Positions 35,198 to 48,999 of a stretch of DNA of 64,000 nucleotides are shown one piece after another. The DNA is from Ceratothoa steindachneri (taxonomy: Eukaryota > Arthropoda > Malacostraca > Isopoda > Cymothoidae): NCBI GenBank assembly GCA_963969495.1, contig OZ018321.1:101681578-101745577 (forward strand), written 5' to 3'. A model generated the notes under the pieces. It made no database searches. It was not told where the DNA came from and worked only from the letters and a program-made list of their open reading frames with translations. Each line of letters opens with the position of its first letter. The first letter of the stretch is position 1. The translations under genes were made by a program, and so were the position numbers.

Positions 35198-37112
35198 CAG
35201 GGTTTCCCAACCTTTTTGGACTAACGCCTCCTTGGAAACTAAATTTTGATAGCACCCCCTCTGCCAACGGAATTTCATCGTTCTTAAGTTACAAGACATA
35301 TTATTTTAAATATAAAAATTAAAAGAATCTCATTGAAAACTTACCTCAATGTTTTAATGAGATGGTGTATTTTGGTGCTTTTTGGCTAACTCTTGCACCT
35401 TAGGTTCCATCCTACTAAGAAGTAACCTTAAATCTCCTATTTTTAGTGAGTTACAGATGGTTTCTTTGTTTTGTGAGAAGTCGAGTAACTGCACTAAACC
35501 CACGTTCAGCCATATATGAAGATGGGAAAACTACGAAATATAGTTTAATTGCTAGCCACAGCTTTAGATACTTTTCAGGAATTTATTTTGGTAATCAAAA
35601 TTCCTAGTATGATTGATTGAAAAGAGGCTTCAATTCAAAGATATTTTTAAACCAATTAACTCTTCTTGCATTGCAAGATTACTTTCATTTGTATAAGCAT
35701 CTGTAAATGGGTTTATCTTTCAGTCAATTATTTTCATATCTATGAGATCTTGATATCTACAGCTTAAGTTCTCGTGTAACGTTTTCAAATATTCGCAATA
35801 AATCAAGAGGTAATCATCCAATATGGAATTATTAGTCTCACCATATTCCAGTTCATTTAGATTGGGAAACAGAGACAGATTTTTACGACAATATTATTCT
35901 TGGAAAAGGAAAGCTTGTCCAAGAATCAGCAGATTTAATATTTTGCTTTGATAACAGTTACATCAAAGCCTTGCAATTTCAAATACAGATCATTGAATAT
36001 GCTGAAGATATCTGTTAAATTGGCAATGTTATTCTTGCAAGCTAAGAGTTCATCACTCAAAGGAACACATATATTCTCTCCAAAAAATTGAATTATGCTG
36101 TTGAAAAATGAATAAAATCGCTTTAAACAGTTTCCTTTCGATAACCACCTCACTTCGGTATGTAAAAGGAGGCGATAAAATTCTTCAATATTGTTATCAC
36201 AGAGCTGTCGAAATATTCGGGAATTAAGAGGATGGCATTTTATTTTAATTACTGATGTAATAATAACGTTAAGAGATTTATGAAGCCGATCAGTCAAGTT
36301 CGTGGCAACCAGATGTTGTCGATGAATTATTACACAATGATTGTAAAAACAACGGGCACAACTTTCTTCAAAAAAGCAAGAAAACCTTTATATCGTTCTG
36401 TAAATGCTGGAGCTCCGTCAGTCGCGCAAGCAATAATATTGCTCATTGGGATATCTTTTTCTTTGGAAAACTGTCCAACTGCAGTTAAAATAAATTCACC
36501 TTTAGTGTTTGTTTCAAGTTACTTTGCGAGGAGCACTCTTGCTTAATTTTATTTCTTAATAAAGCGAACAAATCCTAAAAGCAGTGCTTCATTGCCTGGC
36601 AGTGTAAACCAAACCAATTGTAAACCAAATTGCTGAACCTTAAGTGTGTCACATAGGATTTCTTCAATTTTTCGGCCATTTTGTCAACTCTTCTTTGAAC
36701 AGTATTGTTACTAAATGGAATCGCTTTGGCAATTGTACTTGGTGAAAGATGATGTACTGCTGTACGCAAGACTTCCTCTATAGCTGACAAAAAAAATCAG
36801 TTCTTCTCAAATTATATGAGGCATCCAAGACCTAAAAATCATTTTGGAGATATTATATGAACAAACAAGTCCATCGTCGCATTTTGGGGATCGTTTTGTT
36901 ATAAAGGAGCCTATGGTTTTTCTGTTGTTAAATCTATCTCGTAAAGTTTGTAAATATGACAAATTCCCTTTTTCTTTAACAGGAGAAATCTTCTGTAAGT
37001 GATCAGAAAGTCGGGATGGTTTCATGGCCTCGTTAGAGAACTAATAAAATGCAAACTTCAAATATTCAACACTATATTGTCTGCACTTTCGTTTTGAGGA
37101 GTTTTCAGACAT
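35198..37112 (-). pseudogene. hAT-1: ZBED/SCAND3-like hAT transposase relic
   Basis: A hAT-type terminal repeat starts at 35198 (CAGGGTTTCCCAACCTTT). On the minus strand the coding relic starts at an ATG at 37112 (SENSSKRKCRQYSVEYLKF), then loses the BED zinc finger by a small deletion and continues EAMKPSRLSDHLQK, LSYLQTLRDRF, STIAKAIPFSNNTVQRRVDK and LLLHTEVRWLSKGNCLKRF (near 36160). It ends AERGFSAVTRLLTKQRNHL (dimerisation domain, near 35480) and LSRMEPKVQELAKK. Several stops. The distal terminal repeat was not found, so the right limit is the start codon and not the element end. Confidence 0.8.
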
Positions 37113-38003
37113 GATTATGCGTAGTTAAACACGGTCACTATAATTCAAATAGATCAGTAAATGGAAAACACAGAATTTTACCACAAATAATGATTACAGG
37201 GAATCCGCCTAACTCACAAATGAAATAATCAGGCCTAGCAAATATAAAACCAAAAAAAGTGAAAACAGCAAAAATATGTGTTAGCTAGTCGATAATTAAG
37301 TTTGTATATATTTATTAAAGTTATACAAAAATCACCACTCCTAATACTTGCATTTGTTATAATATGGGTAAATGTTATGAAAAAGATTAAATCATCAAAG
37401 CTTATGTGAAAACTATTGCAAAAAAGCACTAAATAAATAAGATCACGCAAAGGAACAACACTTACCACACAGAACTTACGTGGAAACAAAAAGCAATCTA
37501 AAAAAGACGTGGACCCAAGATAGTGTAGCTGTTATATACATGTTTTATACAAGTACAAAATGGATCAAGTTTAGAGCAACAATAAAGAGTAAAGGTTTTG
37601 TGTATTTATTTTATACAAGTACAAATCAAACCTCAAGCATGTTTGGCATTATTGAAGAAGTTTTAACAAATTATAAGTCAGCTATCAGAGGTTTATTAAA
37701 ACGTCATCAGACAAACCTTTTCAGTAACAGTTTGCATCAAACACGTCACCGCGAACCAAATGCCACGTGAAGAATTATCAACAACTATTCTTACAATGCT
37801 GTTAATACAAAGCGTTTACAATATTAAGCTTTTCAGCCTGAATGTCTCGTCCCAACATAATACAACAACATAATTTCACGGTTGGCAAAAGCCACAAGGG
37901 CCTATCAAAGGTCTTCCGCATCCGTCACACCCCTCCCACAAAATGCATCCAGAGGATTGTATCAGATAGTGCATCTACAATATACAATTTAAACCATCTA
38001 CAG
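37113..38003. other. Unassigned, probably 5' part of hAT-1 and CR1-like LINE 3' tail
   Basis: No gene recognised. TTTTATACAAGTACAAA occurs twice (near 37540 and 37610), a small local duplication. 37996-38003 (ATCTACAG) is the target duplication of the element to its right. Confidence 0.4.
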
Positions 38004-38920
<917 letters not shown>

Positions 38921-38928
38921 GTCTACAG

Positions 38929-40148
38929 GAATGAGTTCAAAACAAAAAGCATCAGCATCAAGGCTCATCAAAACCATTCAACCACATGAATGAGTCGATA
39001 ATCCCCCTTCCCCCAAAAGGTAACCCTCCCTCTCCATATAATCTGTGCTTGAAAATATTCAAGTTTAGACTCTCTACTGTCTCAGGTGGAAAACTATTCC
39101 AGTAATCTACCACTCTATTGGTGACAAATATGTTCTACCATCCAACCTGCTCTATGTGTTTTTTAAATTTTCAAGTCGTGACCCCTAGTCTTATTACTAT
39201 CTTCCAACCCGAAATCCAACTTATTTATTCCAGAACAAATTTAAAAAAGCTCAATCATATCTCCCCTCACATAAATTCTTTCAAGTGAGAACATATTTAG
39301 TACGCTCAGTATATCTTCATATTCAAGGTGCTTCAGGGAAGGCGTTATTTTTATTGTCCACCTTTGTACTGACTTTAGCAGGTTGATATCTTGTCTAAAA
39401 TGTGGTGACCATGCTTGTATACAATCCTCTAAATATGGCATATCATACGAGTTATAGAGTTTAACAATAACATCTGTACTTTTGTAGCTACATTCTTCTT
39501 AATGTATCCTAAACCCTTATTTGCTTTATTTTTTGCTGCAATACACTGCTTTTAAAACTTCAGTCACCTATCTACTACTACGCCTAAGTGCTCATTCTCA
39601 AATGAAAGTAACCAATGCACATCCATTTCATCGCTAAATTCTATATTATCCTTTACCATCTTAATAAGTCAGCTGCTACTACTGATCCCAAGCTAGTATC
39701 TTATTTAAGTCAATCTGCACTCTAAAGCTACCCTAAACTTCTTTGACTACCACTATCAATTTAGTGTCATCAGCAAAAATTGACACTTTGCTATTTACAG
39801 CCTTTCCCAAGATCGTTTGTATAGACTATAAATAATAATGGGCCTAAGCCTGCTCCCTAGGGTACGCCTTTGATAATTTCCGTTCACTGTGACCTCACCT
39901 CATTCAGTACCACTCTTTGTTTCCTGTTATCAGTCATTCAGCTATCCAATTCAAAACTTTCCCACATATCTCATGCATTTTTAATTTTTGAACTAGTCTC
40001 CTATGTGGAATCTTATCAAAAAGCTTTGCTAAAATCTAAGTAAATAGTTCAGTTGCATAATCCAGAAAATCCAGTAAATTTGTTAAACACTATCTACCTC
40101 TTCTAAACCAATGCTGAGCATTATTTATTAATCTACCACTCTCTAGAT
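38929..40148 (-). pseudogene. CR1-like LINE, 3' half (RT palm to C-terminus)
   Basis: Minus strand, continuing from the part at 43313-44560 across the hAT-2 insertion. Reads LINNAQHWFRRGR, FLDYAT, YLDFSKAF and KIPHRRLVQKLK near 40040, then further palm blocks, then LLKSVQRWTIKITPSLKHLEY, VLNMFSLERIYVRGDMIELF (39241-39441), and NRVVDYWNSFPPETVESLNL with FKHRLYG before a stop near 38970. The style (LxYExRLxxLxLxSLERRRxRGDxI) is typical of CR1/Jockey-group LINE C-termini. Heavily mutated. Confidence 0.75.
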
Positions 40149-43100
40149 CCTAGATTTCCAAACTAGGGGCCACAAGCTGAGGTAATGTACACATAAAAAT
40201 CCCAAGCCCTACGACACTAGAACAGCCAGTCAGCAGCTGAGCCAGCCAGAGGAACAGGCGCGTCTGTACTCAGTATACGTTTGAACAATGCCTTGCTGCC
40301 AGACGCATGAGTAATATGCCTAATTCTTTCTTTATTCAGTGTAATTCCATTTTTATATATGATTTTCTGTTTTTGATCAAATAATTCATTAGGATGCATT
40401 TCGATACCAAACAATTTTCACTCAATAACTTATTTAATACTTCCTATACTCTGGTTTCCGAATGAGAACCTAGTCTTGAATCTTGAGTATCAACCAGTCC
40501 ACAGTTCCACTTTAGAGGGCACAGTTAAAAAAACAAACACTTTTGTGAGTGTGTGTGGCTCCATCAAATAATCCGTTTGCGCCAATTTTAGTGTTATTGG
40601 GACTTAAGCCACCATCAATACCAATTTAATAATGGAAAGTAAGCTTTGCATCATGAATTGTATTATGAAAAAGGTAAAAATATATCTGTTGTATTTTTTC
40701 ACAATCCATGAAATGATTTTGTTTTTTTGACAGTTTAGTAACCTAAAGTTTTATTTCTTTCAAACTTCTCATTGTTATGAACTACTTGAAAATGTCGTTT
40801 AAAGACGGTTTCACTCCTTTAGAAAATTAGAACATTAGGAAAGTTTAGATAATAAAAAGCCACTAGGCTAGGGCCTATCGAGGTCATCTGCTTTTGGAAA
40901 AAAAGTGATTAGTAAAGTAAGTTAATGAATGCTATTTTCTGGTCAAATAGCAAAGTCAAATTAGCTAACATCTGCAATAATCTCCCCTCTCATAGGGTAG
41001 TCCACTCGAATACCAAAGACATTATGTTAAATATAAAAACAAAAATATAAACACAAATCAATTGCAATAATCTTCGCTCTCATGGGTAGTCCACTACATA
41101 CCAAATATTCAGGTATTATGAAGCTTCATATTGACCTTTTGTAGGCTTATTATGAGTAATGTCATTTAGCTACAGCAGCATTTCTTTCAGCTTCAGATTC
41201 CTCCGTGATGGCTTCTAACAAGAAACGATGACAGCTATCTGGATTTTGGATTTACAAGCATTAATGATAACGGTGTAGTGAAGCCACAGTGTGTGATTTG
41301 TCACAAAATACTTTCCGCTGAATCACTGAAGCCTAGCAAGCTTAAATTACACCTGGTAACTACACATTCTCAACATTTTGGCAAGGATCGTTCTTTCAAT
41401 GATCAACAGGAATTGAATATGAAGAAATAACAACTCTGTGCCAGCGGTTCCATTCACCAACAAAATGCTGCATTAGTCGAGGCATCATTTTTGGTATCCC
41501 TTGAAATAGCAAAGAAAAAGAAACCTCACACCATTGGGGAGGAATTAAGTTTGCCATGTGTCAAAACTATGGTCAAGCTTGTTTTGGGCAAAAAAGTGCT
41601 AGAAAGCTGAGTGCTATTTCTCTTTCAAATAATACAGTGCAACGCCGAAAATCTCTTATGTCAGATGATATCAAAGAACAGGTGATACAGAAAGTTAAAG
41701 AAGCTGGATTATTCAGTATTCAACTCGACGAGTCCACTGACGTCCAGTCCTGCTCACAACTCATGGATTTTGTTAGGTATGTTCATGGTGAGAATATGAA
41801 GGAAGAATTTTTGTTTTGTAAAACTCTCGAGCAATCTACAAAAGGTGAAAATGTAATGCAGAAACTTTCAGAATTCTTTGAAGCAAATGGTCTTGACTGG
41901 GACAATCTCTGTGAGATATGCACATACGGGGCTCCAGCCATGTTAGGTTCTAAGTCAGGTTTTGTTTCAAGAGTTATACAAAAATCACCAAATGCTATAC
42001 CTCTCCACTACCTGATCCACAGGCAAGCTCTTGCTTCAAAAACCTTACCCTCAGAATTATAGAAAACCTGAATACCATGATAAATACAGCTAACTTTGTA
42101 AGAGGTAGTGCTCTTAACACACGCCTTTTCAAGAAACTCTGCCGTGATATGAATGCAGCTCATGAAATCCTCCTATTTCATACAGCAGTTTGCTGTCTAT
42201 CCAAAGGAAATGTAGTTCAGCGTGTATTTGAGCTCAAAGAAGAGATCAGACTATTCCTTGAGTTACAGGACAAGCAAGATTTGTTGTCAGCATGGTCTGT
42301 ATATGGCTTTCGAAATACAGCTAGCCTACCTTGTTGACATATTTATACAGTTGAACACACTCAACCTTGAACTCCAAGGGAAAAGAATTTTGATAATCGA
42401 TTTTGTGGACAAAATTAAAGCTTTCATTCGTAAGATGGAGAATTGGAGGCGTAAAGTTGGAATGGGAAACTTGGCAATGCTGGAAACAGTGTCAGACATT
42501 GCAGAGGAGTGTGATACTGCTACAAAGAACTTGATTGTTCAACATCTTGAAGCCTTAGTGGAAGAATTTAAAAGGTACTTCCCAGATATCCAAAGCCAAA
42601 ACTCTCGGGTAGTAAGGCTCCCCTTCACTGCTCCAGTGACATGCAAACCTGATGTGAAGCATGACCTACGATGTGCTTTGAGTGAAACAAGGCCAAAAAT
42701 TAAGATGCTGGTTGATGGCTTTCAACATCACCCTTCACATTGAGTTTAATTGTGGTTTGAACAAACAAACTTGCCAATGAAGTTTCTTGCTGGGAGAAGA
42801 GAAGGTGATGTTTCCACGAAAGGTCTTGGTTTTGTTATTAATGACTCTCTATGATAGGATTTCGTTCAGAATTATTAAATTTGTCAGTAAAAAAAACGAT
42901 AAGATTGCCATTGATTACACTTTTTTATGCAGTGAAATTTATTTTTTCTACTTTTGTATATTGAAGAAAGGTTTTGGGAAATTATTAGTTTTAATTACTG
43001 GTAGGCTTATTCTCAAATTCTAAAAATTATTTTATGTGCATCAAATTACTTATTTAGTATCATTTTAATGTTTATTTGAGATTTGGGAAAAAGTAAATTA

Positions 43101-43312
43101 CAAGTTTCCATGACTCAATATTTAAGAAAAGAAAAAATATGTGATTGAATGAATAAAATTACAGGTATCATAGGAGTTTTTCATAATATGCCTAAATAAA
43201 TGTAGGACTACAGACAGTCACTGTTGTCACGAGATATGGATTGGGCAGGGCGGCCAAGGATAAGGCTCATATAAAAAGTGGGTAAAGATCAGAAAAAGTT
43301 TGGGAACCGCTG
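40149..43312 (+). mobile_element. hAT-2: complete hAT element with ZBED5-like transposase
   Basis: Perfect 8-base target duplication CTCTAGAT at 40141-40148 and 43313-43320. Ends: left CCTAGATTTCCAAACTAGGG, right (reverse complement) CAGCGGTTCCCAAACTTTTT, imperfect inverted repeats of hAT type. Splits a CR1-like LINE. It is 3164 bases long, within the usual hAT range. The transposase relic lies inside at 41208-42743. Confidence 0.9.
41208..42743 (+). pseudogene. hAT-2 transposase (BED finger plus RNase H-like domain)
   Basis: ATG at 41208 follows TTTCTTTCAG, a likely splice acceptor after a 5' leader. A frameshift near 41229 precedes the BED finger CVICHK...LHLVTTH (41290-41367). Then KKKKPHTIGEEL, ISLSNNTVQRRKSLMSDDIK, FSIQLDESTDVQSCSQL (near 41715), LDWDNLCEICTYGAPAMLGS (near 41895), LLFHTAVCCLSKGNVVQRVF (near 42170) and LEALVEEFKRYFPD. 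The frame ends LSETRPKIKML...HPSH. The usual C-terminal dimerisation block (ESGFS/AERGFS) is absent, so the last part carries a deletion. Three or more frame breaks. Not functional. Confidence 0.82.
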
Positions 43313-44560
43313 CTCTAGATGGTCCTTTTTACTTCCCATCTAAAAAATTGGCACTACATTAGCTAATTTCCAATCATTAGGTATTTCTCCAAACTCTAGT
43401 GATGTAGTATATATCTTCTCAAGAGCTACTGCAATACTATCTACATCTTCTTTGAGTAACCTAGAATGAATGTTGTTAGGCCAGGTGCCTTACTAGTATT
43501 TAACTCCAATATAAGGCCTTTAATTATTTCCCTGTTCACATTAATTATATTTAACACTACTTCCCTTGACCTTGAATTATCATCAATTAATCTATTTGGA
43601 TTCTCTTCTGTAAATGCTGAAGAAAAATAATCATGAAGAACCACTACGTTTTCCTCATCAGTTTCTTCTAAAACCCTTTCATATTTAATAGGCCCTATTC
43701 TATCACTATTAGATTTGTTATTGATTTTATAATAGCTAAAGAATTTTCTTGGCTCTTTCTTATCATTTTGAGCTAAATTAATTTCTGACATTTTTAATAA
43801 TCTTATTTAGCTAATTTCTGGTCGACCTATAATGATTTAAATTGTCAAAAGTACTTTCTTTCTGTAACCTCTAGTATGCCCTTTTCTTCTCAGAATTTTC
43901 CTAGCTATCTCCTGATTCCACCACAATGGCTCCCTACATTTCTTCCTAATAGCCTTCAGTGTGATACACTGTTCCTAGGCTATGCTTAATATAGTCTTAA
44001 AAGTGTTCCACATCTCATAAGTCTTCTTTTCACTGAGTTTTCTATCCAGTTGATCAAATTTAGCAAGTTGCGTAATTTATGGTAATCGCGCCCTTTAAAA
44101 TTTTCCTTTTCGTGGAGTTTGTTAATGTTCTTCCTTTCACTATTCCCAACTTACAACGAACTATCTGATCATCACTATTTCCCAATTCTTCCCCAACAGT
44201 CAATTCCTGAACCAAAGAGATCATCATTTGAACCAACCAGATCTAATATATTGGTATCAATTGTTTGCTTATTAACAAATTGAGTCAAAGAATTATCCCA
44301 GAAAGCATTATAGAAACTTATATATTTTCCCAGTCCATAGAATTTAAATTAAAGTCACGAAGAATTACTGTATCTACTTCACATCCTTTACTTATTTCCC
44401 TGCTCATTAACTCATCAATATTATCAGTCTGTCCAGATGGTTTGTACAAGGCTCCTAAGTGTATTATCCAATTTTTACTGACCCTAATATCTATCCACAT
44501 GACTTACCTTCTCCCTGCTTTATAGAATTATTTAGATTTGAAGCACTGCTATTTCTGATA
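43313..44560 (-). pseudogene. CR1-like LINE, 5' part (endonuclease to first RT block)
   Basis: Minus strand. HLGALYKPSGQTDNIDELM and VDTVILRDFNLNSMDWENI (44318-44500) are the endonuclease with its Asp-Phe-Asn motif. 43441-43791 reads KFFSYYKINNKSNSDRIGP, LHDYFSSAFTEENPN and LELNTSKAPG, the pre-RT linker and first RT block. It then reads GEIPNDWKLANVVPIF and a stop up to the hAT-2 boundary. Joining across hAT-2 shows that about 30 residues of RT were already missing, so a deletion preceded the insertion. The N-terminus of the endonuclease is not recognisable beyond 44560. Confidence 0.75.
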
Positions 44561-44958
44561 TAAATAAAACTGGTCAGCAAACAAAATACTTCCGATAGCA
44601 GAGTATGAATTACCAACTCTTTTTTGGTCGCTGATAATGAATATCATGGTTAAAATTGTTTGTTAGCTCTACATTTCACTGCCCTTCAATATTGTTCCAG
44701 CAGTTATGGAAGGTAGATGTTCTGTGCAAGTTTACAATTTTTAGGTGAAAGGTAATCAAACAATTTTTAAACTTATAATTAATATTCATTGAGCAAATAA
44801 TCATTAATGTAAAATGCGGGGCATTTTGTATTAATTTTATTTTCCTACTAAATGATATAAATACTTCTGCTAAGCTGTCATGCTCTGTATTATAAGGATA
44901 AAATTTATGAATAACTTTTGAGTTTATCTGCTAATTGTTTGTTGTTTTCTTCTTTAAG
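44561..44958. other. Spacer upstream of copy 3
   Basis: AT-rich. Could include the 5' UTR or promoter of the uncharacterised family (copy 3 ATG at 44959). TTGTTTTCTTCTTTAAG directly before the ATG has a pyrimidine tract ending in AG and could be a splice acceptor. Confidence 0.35.
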
Positions 44959-45103
44959 ATGCCTCGTACTTGTTTTAATGAGGCAGACAACTTCTGCTAT
45001 ATTTGTGGTGGGGTGACCTTTGCATCACAGTAGTGCCGTATAACTGCTATTATTATAAAGGCATATGACCTATATTTTGGATACAAGATTGGTGACCAAA
45101 ATA

Positions 45104-46408
45104 CGAGGGGCGGTCAATAAGTTTCGCAATTCGGATATAAGGAAACGAGATATGAGGAAAATTGTTTAATTATTTTTCAATATAACTACCCTCGACTTCA
45201 ATTCACTTGCGCCACTTATCCCTGAGTTTAAATTCCCGACAAACAGAAATCTCCCGACTTCTGTTCAATCCACTCCTGGGCGGCGAGCTGGATATCTTCA
45301 TCGTCCCCAAACCGGCGTCCACGCAGTGCAGCCTTGAGCTGGCGGAATAAAAAGTAGTCGCTAGGGGCCAGATCTGGACTGTAGGGGGGATGGTTGAGCT
45401 CCTCGAATCCGCACTCGCGCAGAGCAGCTTGTGCAACTCTGGCCTTGTAGACAGGGGCATTGTCGTGGAGGAGCAGGACAACGCGTGTCAACTTGCCGTG
45501 CCACTTCTGACGGATGCACTTCTTCAACCCAGCCAGTTCCTTGGCGTAATATTGGCCTGTGATGGTTCTTCCACGAGGTGCATAGTCCACCATCAACACT
45601 TCCTCATAATCCCAGAAGATGGTGGCCATGATCTTCCCACCTGAGGGTTGGGTCCAGAACTTGATGGGGGTCGGAGAGCCCCTGTGCTTTCAGGCTATGC
45701 TTTCGAGCTTGGTCTCGGGATCCCAGTGGTGGACCTATGTTTCATCACCTGTCACTATGCGTGACTCGAATCCCACTGGGTCTTGGTTGTACAGGAGCAG
45801 CAGATCTTCCGATCTTTCACGACGTTGAAGTCGATCATGGGGCGCGAGGTTTCGTGAGGTTTTTAGGGACCCAACGGGCAGAGACCTTGGTCATGGCCAA
45901 ATTGTCGTGGATGATGTTGATAACACTTCCATGTTATATTCTAAGTTCTCACTCGATTTCTTCGAACTTCACCCGTTGATTTTCGAGGACCATCCTCTCC
46001 ACACAGGCCACATTGTCCTCGTTGGTGACGTCTGACGGGCACCCTGGGCGGGGGTCATCTTCAAGGGACTCACGACCATGGCGGAACTCCCTATTCCAGC
46101 GAGCAATGTTTGCATAGGAAGGGGCGGTGTCGGTGTACACTGTAACCATGCGTTCATGGATCTCTTTTGCATTCTTGCCTTCCTTGGTCAAAAGTTTGAT
46201 GACTGCGTGGTGCTCAACCTTCTCCATTATTGAAAAATTTGTGACTGACGATCTGAGATCAGCTACTGCTTCTTAAATAGACGAGGCAGGAGCGTGCGCC
46301 TTCAGGTCCTGACTTGTCATAACTTGTCCTAACACCCCCACAAACAGCAATCCCCCTTCCTCTTTAGTTTTGTCCTACCGATTCGAAAAACTTATTGACC
46401 GCCCCTCG
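45104..46408 (-). mobile_element. Mariner-1, complete element with TA target duplication
   Basis: 1305 bases between TA at 45102-45103 and TA at 46409-46410. Terminal inverted repeats read CGAGGGGCGGTCAATAAGTT on both ends. Length and ends are those of Tc1/mariner-superfamily mariners. It lies within copy 3 of the uncharacterised family. Confidence 0.95.
45228..46227 (-). pseudogene. Mariner-1 transposase
   Basis: Minus strand. N-terminal helix-turn-helix part 45949-46227 (HHAVIKLLTKEGKNAKEIHE, then WNREFRHGRESLEDDPR). The catalytic triad is D,D34D: VTGDET near 45760 followed by a TAG where Trp is usual, VVLLLHDNAP near 45480, and YSPDLAPSDYFLF near 45380. The last frame runs to 45228. A few stops and frame breaks around 45650-45950 make it inactive, although all three catalytic Asp codons remain. 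Confidence 0.88.
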
Positions 46409-47082
46409 TAAGAACTGGGCTCCTCACAGATGCTGCGACAATTGTGCTACTAACTTTCGCGAATGGTTGAACAAGAAGATGAAAGGAATGCTTTATGCTG
46501 TGCCAATGACGTGGCTAAAGCCAACAGACCATATCCAAAATATTTTATTTATTCATGGTTCTTTCATTACAAAGGGGCTTGTCAAAGAAGAAAAAGGAAT
46601 TCATTTAATATTTAAACATTCCATCAGCTATTCGTCCTGTTTCACATGGTGGAGATCTACCTTTCCCTGATGCACCAACTTTGATATCTTTCGAATCAAA
46701 TGAGAAAAGTGGTGAGGAGGAAGCAGAGAAGGATGACAGTACTGGATTACAAAGTGACCCAAAGTTCGAAGCACACTCCTCTAGGCCACATGTCATAACA
46801 CAAGGGAAACCCCGTAATCTTGTCTGGGATCTGCAACTACCCAAGAATAAGACAGAACTACTAGGCTCTCATTTTCAACAGTGGAATCTCCTAGCAGATG
46901 ATGTGAAAATTTCAAAACTTCGTGACCGTCCGCAGCAGCTAAAAGATTTCTTCGTAATGAAAGGTGATTTAGTGGCCTGCAACAATATTAATGGTATGAT
47001 TGAAGCACTTGACAATGAATACAAATCCAGTCACTGGAGGCTGTTCATTGATTCATCAAAAACGAGTCTGAAAGTTTCATAG

Positions 47083-48999
47083 ATTGTAATTACCACTGGA
47101 AGTTTCTCCTGTAACATTGCTAAATACTATGCGCTATTCATACTTGTGTTCTTAGGAAGGAAATATATACTTCCTCTCCGTTGAAAACTGAAACAACCCC
47201 AAATCATCACACTAGGAGGGTGTTTCCTTGTCTTTTGGGTGTATTTAGGATCCATTCTATTTGAGCCAATGGGCCGATTAACCTTTTTAGGACAGCTTCT
47301 GAATGTTAAAAATGTTGACTCATCGCTGAATAAAATTTTTCATCTACTCAACAGTCAAATAAAAGTACCTTTTACAAAATGCGACACGTTTGTTACGCAT
47401 TTTTTCATTAATGAATGGTTTCTTTGCAGCATGGCGAGATAGTAATCCGAATTCTTTTATATAGCTGCTCCTGGATAGTTCGTTCAGAAACATCGAATAA
47501 AAATATTTTCATATTATTTTTTAGTTCTTTCGCAGTTATTGTTAGAATACTCACTACTAAACGTTTCATATGCATTTCTGTTCGCAAATTTGTTTATCTC
47601 CGTCTGCCAGATCGTTTATTAGGTACTGGTGTAGATAGGCTAACATTGTTTTTGCACGTGAAACCCATAAATTAACAGTAATTTGGACTATGTTTAATTC
47701 ATTAGTATCTGTCTCTGCGATTTTCCACATTTATGAAGAGCAACAATAGCACCTCGACAATTATTCTGGAGTTGTTTTTTAGCACACATTAGAAATAAAT
47801 TTTATTTAGACCACTTTCTTCAAAAAATCACAAAATAATAACGAAATGGCAAAACACTTGAAATCGGACAAATTTGACGCACGCCCACACACAAGGAACG
47901 CTACCACAATTCTATTGGAAAGCTGTTATATCAGATCGATATATGAAAGCTACCAGATGTCGATAGAATAAATAGAAAGCGAGTTATGTGTTTGTGAATA
48001 TCATTGAAAATAATACAATTTACTTTTCGCGGGCACTGTAAGAGTATGCCAATGTAGCTGTTAGTAATTCCTTGTGTATGTTGTGCTTTTAGAACTGAAT
48101 ATGCTTTTACCTAGTTCAACTCTTTTTCCATAGTCCAGGAATGACATTTAGAAAGGTATTTCGTATTCAATGATTCTTCAACACCATCACATTAACATAA
48201 GTGTTATACACATATGTATTTTATATGTATATAATTAGAGTGTATAAATGTACAACTATACTCTTATACATATATATTGAAGGTAACAATACTCGAAGAG
48301 ATTATTGATGCTTGCGGTAAGGAGTTCTAAACTGGGAAAGACGCAGTTGATGAAGATTGATTCCCCGATTCGGGCCTTGTATTCACACTACTTGAGCTCA
48401 TTATTTTGATCTCGTCGCTGTTTACTTGAAAGCTGAGACAGATTTTCTGTGCTATTGGACATACTCGCATCTCTGAATAATTTATTCGTTTCTATTTTTT
48501 CCTCGTTTGCTTATATATTCTGTACTATTTAGTCCTAATTAAGATGTTTAAGATCCCTTATCATTTTTGTATATCGGTGTTGTAATTAATTTATTAAATA
48601 TTTCTCTAGGTAAATATGAAGACAAGAAAAGAGTGTGTAGTCTAAGATATGACTAACTCATGAACCGGGTAGTATAACGTAGTATATGCATTTAAATATA
48701 AGACTGGGTGCTTAATGTATGGTGTTACTCTAGTAGTTTTGTTTAGAATTGAGATACAGTGAATAGAAAAAATAATTTAGTATCGATTTTGCTTTCCAAA
48801 TCCAATTGTTCATTTACCTGTTTCAACTTACTATGCTTAAGGAAATACTCAAATCTCATAATTCGAATGATTAATTTGCACGTTAAATGCATTTTTGTAG
48901 TCAATTTCTATCTTTTTTTGTAACAAGTGAGCTTTGGATGGTCGGAAAGTACATTTTATTCGCATTATATTCTCAAACCTATGTTATATACAAAAATTA
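47083..48999. other. Unassigned AT-rich sequence
   Basis: No coding family, terminal repeat or simple repeat of note. Short TA-rich patches occur near 48200-48280. Confidence 0.4.

Larger units (their letters stand above)
44959..47082 (+). pseudogene. Uncharacterised zinc-finger/DDE-like family, copy 3, split by mariner-1
   Basis: ATG at 44959 starts MPRTCFNEADNFCYICGG, a Cys pair, then after an in-frame TAG reads AYDLYFGYKIGDQ. Mariner-1 interrupts at 45104-46408. The gene resumes WAPHRCCDNCATNFREWLN (second Cys cluster), YAVPMTWLKPTDH, then after frame changes PSAIRPVSHGGDLPFPDAP (near 46620), an acidic linker, ELLGSHFQQWNLLADDVKIS, LRDRPQQLKDFFVMKGDLV and HWRLFIDSSKTSL (Asp codon at 47050-47052). 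It ends with a stop at 47082, where homology also stops. It thus covers the N-terminal half that copy 1 lacks. Outside the insertion it has only a few lesions and is the youngest-looking copy. Confidence 0.75.

Noticed and set aside
45619..45979. Plus-strand open frames across mariner-1
   Set aside because: Antisense shadows of the mariner-1 transposase.
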